NCBI GenBank assembly: GCA_037349105.1
Contig: JAYJMM010000105.1
Coordinates: 2,790,001-2,854,000 of the forward strand
Origin: Limnomonas spitsbergensis
Taxonomy: Eukaryota > Chlorophyta > Chlorophyceae > Chlamydomonadales
DNA length: 64,000 bases
Direction of reading: 5' to 3'
The position numbers and the translations under genes are program-made. Shown piece by piece: positions 22,969-38,031 of the stretch; position 1 is the stretch's first letter; every line of letters begins with the position of its first letter. A model generated the notes under the pieces. It was not told the origin of the DNA. It searched no databases and saw only the letters and a list, made by a program, of their open reading frames with translations.

Positions 22969-24000
22969 TTTATTCAAAACCGGTGATGGTACTCCTCAAT
23001 TGTCCGAAGAAAATGTTCAGTCAAACTTCTGTTTCACTGGTTTCAGGGTCAAATCCAATGATTATCCACCTGACAGTACTAAATAAGATACAGTGCCCCG
23101 CCCGGTGATTTGAAGCCAACTAAACCCACACCCCATCTGTGCGCTAGAGATCACAAGCACTTGACGAAGGAAGCAGGCAGCAAATTTCTAGGTCAAGCTT
23201 CAATTCATCATCCTGGCTAAATTGCTTGCGACCTTGAACAAATGTTCTGAACGAGATGGGTGCGGAATACATTGACCAGAAAAAATGCTTCCTTAACGCA
23301 CGAGCAAAATTGGAAAGACGGCAGCATGCCGTACGTCCTCCCGCACGTCCTCTGCCCCAGCAATAAAGTAAAGTTTAATTTTGGGCTGTCGTACCTCGGG
23401 AAAATACCTTGAAATGCGTATTTGGTGTGACAACAAAAATCTCTAATACAGCTGCTTAATATGACAAAGTTTCCTGTTGTCATCTGCTGAAGCAAATCAA
23501 TTTCACAATGGAAGGACCCGCAATCTATATACCGGTTTAAGACCGATAAACTTGCCCACGCCTACTTTATGGTACATGGCATTGCTGTGAAAGATGCAAA
23601 ATAATTCATCCACAATGTCTTAAAATCTAAACAAACTACGACACAAACTAGCATTCATGATTTATACCGGTATAACAAAATTAATCCAGGGTAAAGCAAC
23701 CGACTCTCTGGTAGATATCAGAACCTCTTCAGCTAAAACCTAACATACAGAAATTTACGAACCTCAACTTTTGAGCACTCCCAGATCAGCACCTTTTGAC
23801 TGTTGCGACACACATATCATACACATGCCTCTGGTCGAGCCTGTTTGCGAGGTCGCCTCCCAGGTCGTTCTTCGCTGCCTTGGAACTTATCACTTGCTGA
23901 CCTGCAAAAGAGACCTAGTGCACTGGCTGCTTCTGCACGCTGATGTTCAGTTCCCTGCGGAATCACACATCAATCACTGGATTTTTAGTTGCTGTAGGAT

Positions 24001-24145
24001 AGGGTAGAAGAGGACTGGTAGATACAGTAGTGGTAGCCCCCCCTGTTAGAACACGGATTTTTGGGCAGAAGAGGACGACTGGTAGATAGGGCAGAAGAGG
24101 ACTGGTAGATACGGTAGCGGTACCCCCCCCTGTTAGAACACAGTT
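24001..24145 (+). repeat. Short direct duplication of about 87 bp
   Basis: Two copies of AGAAGAGGACTGGTAGATAC followed by CCCCCTGTTAGAACAC, with an extra partial copy between them. It lies just beyond the 3' end of the GATA gene. Confidence 0.75.
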
Positions 24146-24170
24146 TTTTTGAATAAGACATGACGATGCC

Positions 24171-25037
24171 TCAATTCACCTGGATGACATCACGTGAGAG
24201 GTCCTCCTTGAAGAGAGAAATCAAGCTTGCCCTTTCGCTTCTTTCGGAGCCGGAAGGTTCAGTTCGGTGTGCTACGGGTAATTCTGCGTCCACTGCAGGG
24301 TCTAATTGCAATGACCCGGATGGTCCTTGATGGGCTTCAAGTCCGGTATCGCCGATTTGCAACCTGGACGAAATCAGATGGTTAGCAGTTACAAACTTTC
24401 AATTCCGGTGTCATGTCGACCTGCATGTCTTCACAGCAGCATTTTGCTGCAGCCCGCGGTCCGGCCAGGGTGAGAGGAAATGCTGCGATGGAGCAGCGCT
24501 CACCTGGTAGATTTCCGTTTAAGAGGTAGCCGCTGGTTGTTGTGGGAGGGAGGTGGAAATCCTGGTGGAAGTCGTGCATGAACTCCTTTTTCTGTCGCGC
24601 TATTGCTTGGCTGTCGAGAGGGGCCGGGCATGTAGCCATCAAGGCTGTGCTTGACAAGCCTGTCCCCAGCAGGAAAATGCATTCTCGTTATCACATTGTG
24701 ACATCAGGGCTGCCTCGTTGGTGCCGCCCCAACATGCCCCACGTCCCACTCACTGGTCTCCTCGAGGTCTGAAGGGTTCCCCTGGCCCCACTACTGAGTA
24801 TCGCAACAAAATATCAGAGAAAGCAGGGGTATAACTCACCAACGAGCACCACATGCGTTGCAAAGGCAGGGCTTCTCCGGAGGGCCTCGTCTCCAGCAGG
24901 GGGTTTGAGACCTTCGCAACGTCAGCCCTGCCTCGTCAGCACATCCAAACCCTTTTCTAGTTTTCTTGCTTTAAGTTCGTGCCCGCGACGCACCTCCCAC
25001 AGTGGTTGCAAGGCCCCCCGGCAGAGACTCTTCGCAT
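24171..25037 (-). CDS. Plant-type GATA zinc-finger transcription factor
   Basis: Exons 25037-24994, 24911-24840, 24659-24504 and 24363-24171 join with matching phases (all phase 2) into about 154 aa. The finger spans exons 1-2: Cys10 and Cys13 (PCNHCGRSQT), [13 protein letters not shown], then Cys32 and Cys35 (LCNACGARW). This is C-X2-C-X18-C-X2-C, the class found in plants and some fungi, continuing into [12 protein letters not shown] as in family members. It would bind GATA-core DNA in the nucleus. The remaining residues are polar and Pro/Ser-rich with a basic run ([10 protein letters not shown]). The start is the first in-frame ATG; an acceptor (CTGGTAG) just upstream means an earlier exon is possible. 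A donor (ATCCAG|GTGAAT) sits a few codons before the stop, so the 3' end may also extend. It is divergent from the exon at 25448. Confidence 0.85.
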
Positions 25038-25447
25038 GTCTTCTTGTGCTACCAGAGTTTAATGCAGGGCAGCGGTACCTGGGCCTTCAGTCTTGATTGT
25101 GACCAATACTAATGCACTATAATTGTCATGTACCGGTACCTATTTGCAAGGCAAAACGTCTTGACGTGAGGCAGGGCGTGTGAAAAGAGAAAGAGATGTA
25201 GTGAGGAATGCGTGCTCGGCGTGGATTTGGGAAGAGTACAGGCTGCTGACGGGACGCTCAAGCCCTGGGCTCTACCCGAGTTTTGAAAATGTTTTGTACT
25301 ACCCTCTGGCCTCTGCAGGTACTACCCGCTCACTCGGAGAACCGCTCACTGATAGAACGCTCAACTTGGGGCGTTGAATGATACATACTGTGTACCGGAA
25401 AGGAAATGAGTGGCATCATATTGTAGATTCGATACGCCAACGAGGCT

Positions 25448-25547
25448 ATGACAGAGGGGGGCGCCGAAGTCACTTGGCTTCACCATGGATTGGCTGTCCT
25501 CGCCGTCCTTCTTACTGTAACATTAACCATCATCTCCATCTTGTGCG
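25448..25547 (+). CDS. First exon of a small membrane protein
   Basis: ATG at 25448 opens MTEGGAEVTWLHHG and then one hydrophobic helix of about 20 residues (LAVLAVLLTVTLTIISILC), ending in phase 1 at a strong donor (TTGTGCG|GTGAGC). The pattern is a short N-terminal tail followed by a transmembrane segment. I could not find the next exon, so the protein is unidentified. The start lies 410 bases from the GATA gene start on the other strand, so the two may share a regulatory region. Confidence 0.4.
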
Positions 25548-27990
25548 GTGAGCATGCGAATATCTCATCCAGTGCCAGTCAACAGTGCACCACACTGAGC
25601 AAAACCGCCTTGTTGCCTCTTCGCTAGTCCACTGTCACCAAACAAGTTACAACATACATCATTTGGCTGGGCTGGGGCACAGCCTCGCCGCAAGTTGCAT
25701 CCTTAGGACATGTTATCGCGACCAATATTGTTACAGCTTCAAGCACCGGACCAATCGGCTTAATCCTGCATGCAAGCAACCATGCACCGTACTCATTGGT
25801 GCCTATTGCAATTTTTGACCACGAGTTTACTGCAGATGGGCTACCCCAGGGCCGGCACAGGCCCCAATTGGGGCCATACCTAGATCATCCCGAGGCCGGT
25901 GGGCCAAGCAGCATGGCTGCCCACGCATGGGGCCTCCGGCCGAAGGCAAAGAAGTTGCTAAAATGTAGCTGGATTGTAGTAGAGTCACGAAATATAGGGT
26001 TCAGGGTCGTAAAAGTCGTCGAAATTCTGGCCAGTCACCTGCATGAGAGAGATAAGATGCATCTATCTATGTCAAGTTTTGCTAGCATGGCTTGCTATGT
26101 CCAGAAGCGTTGAATCCGGGGATGAACCTGAATCGTAGGTTTGTGAAGTCACTGGCCTGCTTCAACAAAGCATGCAACACAATATGCTGTAAAGAGGAGT
26201 CACCGACATTAATGTTCAACAGTAGATGCTGTTAGGAGGAGTCACAGCCCTGCATGTGCAATCATAGACGCTGTTCACAGGAGACATTGACCCTGCATGG
26301 CTGGCATCATTAAGGTTTGCTTTCTTTTACTTGACAATAATAGACGGGCTGCACTGTCATTTTTTTCTTCTGTTTTATCGCATGGCTGGCTCCTTTTCGC
26401 GTTGCTCTGCTACAGGTCAGCTACATCCAGCCATGTTCCGGTCAGATTTCAGCTACATTTCAGCAACCTCATGGGCGCCACTCGGAGGCCCCATGCCAGG
26501 CCAGCTGCCCTGCCCATGTGACCATGCTTGCGTGCGCTGTGGCGCATGGGCAGCCCCCACCCGCCTGTGCCCCAGTGCTTTGTCAAGTGCACGCCAGACC
26601 GCTCCGGGAGCAACCAGGCAGCAACCATTTGGCCGATGGGGATTGGGGACCCTACCTTGATCTGTCCGTGACCGTTGGCCTAAGCAGCAAAGCTTGCTGC
26701 ACCAGCCCCTGCATTTGTAGGGCGTCATGTAGCTGAATTTTAGCTGAAGTGTGCAAAAGAATAATTTGTTTGCCCATTATGCGCAGGATGGGCTCTTCTG
26801 TGGAAGTCTGAGCTGCACAAGCTGCCTTTCTTGAGAGAGCTGCTTGGTCTAAATCGGTGGGTGGAAAGCTGGGGCGGGTCCCAGGCAGTTATTCGAGTGT
26901 TTATGGTCAAGGGTGTGGCAGCTGCACCAATTCAGCTACGACACAGCAGCAGGCCGGGAGGGCCCTGGTGCGATTAACCCTACTCCTCAGGACTCCGCAC
27001 GTAGGCTGAACAAGGATTGGTCCCAATCAGCCCAGTGGTGGCCACCCGGCGGCCTCCATAAGGTGGCCTGGCACACTGAAATAAACACTGGTGGCGAAGA
27101 TCACAGGGGAATTATATCCTGATGGCAGTGGATGACTGCTCAGTCATGACTAGTGTGGCAGGAGGGTGGGACAAGGTGCATGGAGGAGGTTGTAGGCCAT
27201 GCAAGGAACGTTTCCATTTTCCCCAGTGGCGGCTGCAGGGTGGCCACCCCAAAGGAGGTTTGGCGAGCACTTGAAGAGAAACTCTGACGCCTGCCAACCT
27301 GCCTGCCTACCTGCAGGGATAATAGAGCGCTGAGGAAGAGGCAGGCCGAGGCTGAGATACGTGACATTAAGGCAAGCTTGGTGGATTGGGGCTGACTGCG
27401 AGCCCAAGCGTCTATGCGTAGGCCGATTCGGTTCAGAAACGCTGTTGAACCGCAAACCCCTGACCTCAAGCATGTATGAGCAGTCGTCCCCACCGCCAAA
27501 CTCACACTTTTGTGGCGAGTTGTGCACGGTTCACGCTTTGATGCAGCATTTTTTAACATAGCAACTCGGCTGCGTGTAAGATAATATGATCCTTGCTGAC
27601 ACAAATACAAAGGCATGCCGAAAGGATATAGAATCCGTCCAGATGCGGAGAAAATGGCCAGGAGGCAATTTTTTATTTCTTAAAACAATTGAGCCGGGTG
27701 CGTTTTGGGGCAGGCTGACTAAGATAGACCAAAGGCATGTGCAGCATGGGGTCAGAAGGAAAGAAGAGGCTGCAAACGTAATTTGGAAGGAAGTACGGCA
27801 GGGAATTGGCAGGGGTACCTGATGTACACCTGGCTAAAAAATATAGCTTGGGGTCTACACTGGTAATAAGGTTACTGCTTTTAGTTTTTGTTTAAGGTCA
27901 CCCACATCCCTGTATTGAACCGGTTTTAAACCCACACCCTTTGAAACGTGTATTGGGGTTCATATGAGGGTATTTACCCGCACCTCCTTG
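25548..27990. other. Gene-free stretch with dispersed repeats
   Basis: No exon is recognised. It holds inverted-orientation copies of the AAATAAACACTGG family near 25845-25935 and 26620-26740, a plus copy at 27005-27085, and a segment at about 26445-26750 bounded by TTTCAGCTACA and its inverse TGTAGCTGAA, suggesting a small element with inverted ends. A frame at 27586-27822 is compositionally plausible but unsupported. Confidence 0.35.
27005..27085 (+). repeat. AAATAAACACTGG family copy
   Basis: Contains GATTGGTCCCAATCAGCCCA, GGTGGCCACCCGGCGGCC and GAAATAAACACTGG. Compare 52795-52905 (TTGGTCCCAATCGGCCCA) and 58195-58290 (TTGGTCCCCATCGGTCCA). Confidence 0.65.
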
Positions 27991-27994
27991 ATGT

Positions 27995-28612
27995 CCCTCA
28001 CCCTTTGATACCCCTCACCCTTTGATACCCCTCACCCTTTGATACCCCTCACCCTTTGATACCCCTCACCCTTTGATACCCCTCACCCTTTGATACCCCT
28101 CACCCTTTGATACCCCCCACCCTTTGATACCCCTCACCCTTTCATACCCCCCACCCTTTGATACCCCTCACCCTTTGATACCCCTCACCCTTTGATACCC
28201 CTCACCCTTTGATACCCCTCACCCTTTGATACCCCTCACCCTTTGATACCCCTCACCCTTTGATACCCCTCACCCTTTGATACCCCCCACCCTTTGATAC
28301 CCCTCACCCTTTGATACCCCTCACCCTTTGATACCCCTCACCCTTTGATACCCCTCACCCTTTGATACCCCTCACCCTTTGATACCCCTCACCCTTTGAT
28401 ACCCCTCACCCTTTGATACCCCTCACCCTTTGATACCCCTCACCCTTTGATACCCCCCACCCTTTGATACCCCTCACCCTTTGATACCCCTCACCCTTTG
28501 ATACCCCTCACCCTTTGATACCCCCCACCCTTTGATACCCCTCACCCTTTGATACCCCTCACCCTTTGATACCCCCCACCCTTTGATACCCCACACCCTT
28601 TCACACCCTTCA
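27995..28612. repeat. 17-bp minisatellite (about 35 copies)
   Basis: Head-to-tail TACCCCTCACCCTTTGA, very homogeneous, with a recurrent TACCCCCCACCCTTTGA variant at irregular intervals and a degenerate right end (CACACCCTTTCACACCC). The plus strand is strongly C/T-rich. It lies in intergenic DNA about 1.5 kb upstream of the kinase gene and contains stops, so no long frames arise. Confidence 0.97.
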
Positions 28613-28614
28613 CT

Positions 28615-30130
28615 CGTTGATGCTCCTAGTCCTTTCACACTCCTCGCAGGCCCAGGCGGCCTTTGACAGGCAGCAGAGTGGGCTGTGCACGGGCAGATAA
28701 TCCAAGTGGCGCAGACCTAGTGCCTGTGAAGTACAGTGGAGAGATCAAACAACATGCGTCCAGCATGTCTGGGCAAATGACGCGCTGATGGCATGCGGTC
28801 ATGACGTCTGGAGGTTGTTGCAAACATTTGGGTTGTGCATGGAAAGATAATCCAAGTGACAAATGTCTCAGCCTAACATGCAACAGATAAGCCTCACAGC
28901 CCCCCCTGGAGTGGAGGGCTTCAGAGCACACCATTATGTCATTTCTGCCCTGTGGAATGCGTGTTGACAACCCAACGGTGACAGACTGCCCAGCGGGTGC
29001 GAAGAGGCTTGGCAGGTGGTGGGTTGGTGACTTGCAGCAGACATGTGTTGTCAGCATCCTTCCTGTCCTTGCTACATCCGTTGGAGGCATCTTCACCTTG
29101 GGCCGGTTTATTATGGTCCGATGGAGCCCATCAACCCGAAACTGAACATCTCCCCCTGGTGAATGGAAGTGCAAGATAAAAACCAGTGTCCCTATCACTC
29201 GGCAGTTTACACCCCTTTTTGGTCACCTTGCACGTCAAGCACCTCCAATGTCAAGGCCAGCATGCCATGTCGCGCAATAAGAATCGATGAGCCGCAAGTG
29301 CATTGCTTAGGCCAGTGTGAATGTTTGCTTCTGTTCGGCACTTGTGTGTATGCTCTGTCCCGGACAGAGCATAGGACCGAGCTTTATTGTAGCATGGCCT
29401 AGAGGTGTCATGTCATTTTGACACAAGTGCAGAAGGGAAGCACAGTGGATGGCATCGATCTACACTGGCCACCACTATTTAATCCACCCTGCTGATGTGT
29501 CCAGACTCCGGAGTTACCACATATTGTATATGCCGGTACGCTACCTCTGACTGTCTACATTTCCACGACTCCACGTACAACCACAAGGCAAGACAAGGGC
29601 TCTACCAACCTGTCAGTCGGCATCAGTAAAAATCATGTTCAATGCTGGTAGGTCAGTCCTCTTACCGTAAATAAGAATGTGACTCGGGTGCTAGCATGCT
29701 ATCACTTCGAAAGGTTGATTGCTGACGAGGTTGCACCACAGCGTGCATCGAATAATCGAATCCCTCATTCCCTCTACGCTCTGCTAGATCTCACGACCTG
29801 TTGTAAGTGCGTGATCCTGGATCTGCCAGGTGGGCTTAGTGCGGAGGCCAGTTTAAGCGATACGCATCATATTACAGCTATGCGTAACGCAATGAATACC
29901 TGAGAGGCTGTCGAGAATCAACGAAAGGGGTCCACACCCCGCCACCGCACCCTCGCCCCTCCACAACCATCGACCGTCGGAGACTGACTTCGTCATACTC
30001 GAGTGGCGTCGAGGCACAGCATTCACTCCGCCGCGATCGGAAGTCGCTTCATTAATTTTTGCCCCAAAGTTCACAGGCGATAGGACCCTTACGTGTTATC
30101 GCACACACGCCTATATTTGCATGTAATCAA
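28615..30130. other. Region upstream of the kinase, no gene seen
   Basis: Short open frames on both strands show no domain, no consistent splice sites and no repeat family. The kinase promoter should lie in the right part of it. A TTATAATG-like or TATA signal was not identified. Confidence 0.3.
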
Positions 30131-30145
30131 TGATCTCGGAATCTG

Positions 30146-34313
<4,168 letters not shown>

Positions 34314-36418
34314 GGGCGGCTGTGAATGATTTCAGGCAAGCGGTGAGGAGGAACACTTGGGTGCTGGAGGCTTCAGGTCGGTCGGAACTCGAGAATGCCT
34401 TCGACAAACGCGCCCCAAATTAGCGGTGGAGCGGTAGACGTCGACAAAGTTCGTGACTTCTTGGTTTAGCCTCGACATCTTAAGTACCGTATATATTCAT
34501 AGCCAGACATAATTTTAAACCGGGAATGTGGCTGCGTGTTCCACACCCAGGCTGGGAATCAACTAATACATTGAGGAAGCCAATTGTTTGTCATGCAATG
34601 CCTTGTGATGGTAAGCTAGGGATAGTCGGAAGCTGTATTTTTATTACTCATCACCTGTCACTGACCTTTGTCAACATTTGAAAGATATGGCAGTCCTTTC
34701 AACGCCTGTCAATTTCCCTCTGTCCATGGCTCTTGGGTGTTAGCCTGACTATGAGCCCATAATTGGGTTCAGCCCAACTTCCCTATTCATGAAGGAGTGG
34801 GTTTCAAGCCAACGTGGGATTCTGCTTAATTTGATTGTGTGGGATGCTCGGGTTGCAGTTCGACTTGGGATGCTCGAGTTGCCGCTCGAGAAGGGTGTTG
34901 TGACCTAGGTGTGAGCAAAGGTGATGTTTGTCAGTTTTTTATTTTAGAAGATTACTCAACTGTTTACCAGTGGAAATTGTAGTGCTAGTTTGTTAGCTTG
35001 TGTGGCATGTACGCCAAAAATGAGGAGGTTGATTTCATGTTCATAATATTGTGTCTGTGAGTTGAAGATGAGAATGAAGTCTGGACGGCTCTAGTAGTAT
35101 TGTTTCAGTTTCAGGCCCATGTGTCAAGGATTTTCGGGTGATTTGCTCAAGTTTAAGGATGCCTCGGTACGTCAGTCATATGCAGCGAGTGCTCTATTTC
35201 TGTACGGTTGTAGGTGCCCTGAGTGTAGGTGTTACGGTTGCATCTCCTTCTAGCTTCGTTCCTTCCTCTAGAATATCGAGGATTCACTCTCACGGGCTGA
35301 ACAGTTGGGCGCCCACGCGGCCGAGCCTTCTTGAACAGAAACATGCATAGAATGTCACCCACCCCTCCTGCTATGCATGGCGCAATATACACACCTCTTA
35401 TTCCTTCGACGCGTCGAAGACTAGACTTGAGGTGGACTTCAGGGGCATCTTTGGACGGCCTTTCCTTTCGTAGGGGAGTCTTACCCTTCTCATTTGCCCT
35501 CCTCTCTTGCTTTCTTCCTCCCCCCCAACCATGCAGTTGGGTGCCGATGCGGCCAAGCATTTTTAAGCAGGGGCCCACATGTGCTCTGTCATTGGTCTCT
35601 GCTGAGGCACTTGGGCACTGATCGCGGACGCCCAACTGTTTGGCTGGGATAGAGAAAGACAGTTGTGTGTTCAAGTAAGGGTCGCACCCTCGGAAACTGG
35701 ACGGAACTCTTCAGAGTTGCACAAAGAAAGCTCGTACCCATCTCAACATGATAGTGAGACGCATACCTGTAATTCCATCTCATTCGCTTTCGCCCAGCGA
35801 AACCGCCTCACATGTTCAACATGTGGCTGTCCTTGCTGGTTATAACAGGTTGTAAGAGCCCCTTTGAAAGAACAGTAGCCCTCACATACAGTACAATTGC
35901 TATTCGGTTAGACCCTACGGGTTGTGATGTATCAACCAGGGATTTAACCCCTTGGTCTAAGCTACAGTCCTAGAAAGTCCTTCAACATGACTTGACAGCC
36001 GAAGGAATAATTTCTCTGGCTGATTGCTGAAGTAGGCAAGCACAAAACAAAAAATCATGGTTCAAGGATTGACCCTTTTGTACGGGCACATTGACCGTAG
36101 AACAAAAGCCTATAATTATGCATGGCAATTATTGGAAGAAGTCTGAACACACCAAAAAATTACTATACCGCAATAGACTAGACCAGAAATAACACAAATT
36201 TCTGAACTGTACAGCAACCTACAGGTTGAACCCGATAATTGGTCAATTGTGCAAGGAAGCGGGTGCTAAGACAGTAAAACTGAGGGGGTACAAGTCATGG
36301 CTGAAGTATTCTACTGAGTCTGTTAACACAACGGACCATCCGCAGGCAGATTCAAGCCCTTCCTGGAGTCCCAGGTAGGTCCAGGTATGTCCGTGCAGTT
36401 CCAGGCATACCTATGGAC
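34314..36418. other. Intergenic region with SINE fragments
   Basis: Between convergent kinase and LysM genes. It contains two partial copies of SINE-like family 2 (35300-35360 with GGGCGCCCACGCGGCCGAGC, and 35530-35580 with CAGTTGGGTGCCGATGCGGC). No coding exon is recognised. Confidence 0.4.
35300..35585 (+). repeat. SINE-like family 2, two partial copies
   Basis: Copies at 35300-35360 and 35530-35580 share CAGTTGGG(C/T)GCC and GCGGCC(G/A)AGC; the second continues into TTTTTAAGCAGGGGCCCA. The region between them is unrelated. Confidence 0.5.
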
Positions 36419-38031
36419 TCAATCGCTCTTTGAACCTGCCTTAGGTTTAGAGCTTAAATTCGTCATGGCTTGGGACACAGCTGCTGGCTTCCTCAGGGGG
36501 CGCTCTTGCCGCAAATTCCCCATGGGCAACAGGCCATGCCTCAGGGACGAAAGCACACCGTCTGCTACGTCGTTGCGGCCCCTGCTGCCGGCCGCCCCCC
36601 TGGGTCCGGCCATCGCAGGCTGCGACGTAACCTTCCGTATTGAATGTACCAGGGCCGATCCAGAGTCTCCTATTGCTCTGCCCAGGTTGGAGAAAAAACC
36701 CGAGGCCGCTGCACCCGCAGAAACAGTGGCTCCTCCCTCTCCCTCACGCCAGGAACAACCTCCGCGTCCCTCCTCTCCAGGGCGGCCTTCATGTTCATGC
36801 GGATCAAATTGGCGGCCTGACGATTCCGACTCGGCCTCATAAGATGTCTGCCGCCGCCGCCGCATTTGCTCGTTTATTTGAGTTGGTCCTGGAAGCAAGA
36901 GGCCGGCATCAGCATTACACACGGGCCATGGAAAGCACTGTCTCCCACTTTCAATAAACCCAACCATTTATTTCACAAAGAAAAACTATTCAGTCCCCAA
37001 AAATTCATGTGTATGGCATCAGCGGCATGTGGGCATATGATAAGAGCTGCTGGAGGCTCTTGAGTAGGAACCAGCTACACACCATCCATAGCTCTCCGCT
37101 CCATGAGCTCGACGTGCCCTGGCTCCGAGTCGCTGCTCCTTCTCTGGCGCCATCTTCCCACTTCAGAGCCTTCAGTGCAAGCCCCCCATCGATCCCACCA
37201 TGAGACCTCCACAGAGTCATCTGCATGAAGGGGACGTCTTAAACACCAAGCCAGCATGCACATCATGCAGATACGGATGTCATGGGATGGAACTTCCAGC
37301 ACAACTTTACCATGACAGTGCTGCTACAATAATTACCTGGGGGGCCCACTTGCCCATATGGCAAGTTGAGATTTAATCTTGCATGTCCGGTGGCGGTCGA
37401 CGCAGAAGCGGCTGCTTGCATGGGGAATGTGCTATTCAGCACCAGGTCACGACCTATGCCACAGGCAATCTGCGCAAACATGCGTTGCACTTCCTCCCTG
37501 CATGGCCACATGGAAGAGGATTTTTCAAACGAGTCCTTGCAGATTATGTCAAATGGGAAATGGCAAAAGAGTATGTCCTCACCCAACAGGAAACGATTTG
37601 GTGGGGACGAACAGCGTGTCCCGGCCATACAGGTCGATGTCTGACAGGATGCCGTTGAATCTTTTAAGGTCCGCCAGCTGCAAGCAAACAAGCCAAGTGA
37701 GACAGAAAGCGTTCATCTATCTACAACTTCGGAAGTACTGTCAAAGTCGTACCGAGACATGGAACCGAACAGCCAATCCAGCCAGCGTATCCATTTTCGC
37801 AATCTGCATGAGTGACGCCTTCGATCAGAGGTCCAATAGCGTGTTTAAGATCCTGAGACCGGAAGGGATGTTCACCTTGTGAACTATGAATCCATTTTCA
37901 TTCACAGTCTCAACATCCGTCGAAGTTGACGCAGCAGAGGCTTTCTCATCTTCGTTGCTGAGACCTCGCACTGCATCGTCATCATCGTCGCGCCATGCAA
38001 GACGAACTGACTCCAGGTTTCTGAAGTCCAT
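36419..38031 (-). CDS. LysM-domain protein
   Basis: Six exons with consistent phases: 38031-37876, 37803-37753, 37677-37583, 37497-37337, 37220-37083 and 36888-36419; 356 aa. The LysM domain (about 46-97) is split over exons 1-3: ENGFIVHK, IAKMDTLAGLAVRFHVS, LADLKRFNGI, YGRDTLFVPTKSF. The MDTLaGlAvrf...vadLkrfNgi...l...tLfvP pattern is that of the single-LysM intracellular proteins of plants and animals (LysMD/TLDc-type), not of secreted chitin receptors. No signal peptide or transmembrane helix is visible; the N-terminus has an Asp run (WRDDDDDAVRG). The C-terminal half is polar and probably disordered, with a basic RRRR and Ser/Glu patch, then FFSNLGRAIGDSGSALVHSI, a possible amphipathic helix. 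The family's ligand in such proteins is not settled. The LysM call is firm; the last two exons rest on phase agreement. Confidence 0.85.

Larger units (their letters stand above)
20160..24170. other. Gene-free region with SINE copies
   Basis: Upstream of the RS gene. It contains SINE-like copies at 20440-20530 and 21477-21600, an AT-rich stretch with repeated TTTCACAC/TCACACTTT words at 21000-21150, and short tandem duplications at 22820-22968 and 24001-24145. A frame at 21841-21945 holds a KCKGCKKC cysteine cluster followed by a good donor (GTG|GTAAGA), but no partner exon was found. Confidence 0.4.

Noticed and set aside
27586..27822. 78-codon plus frame with charged residues
   Set aside because: No recognised family and no joining exon; it could not be separated from chance.
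28635..29198. 187-codon minus-strand frame
   Set aside because: No domain, poor composition, and it lies between a minisatellite and the kinase promoter without splice support.
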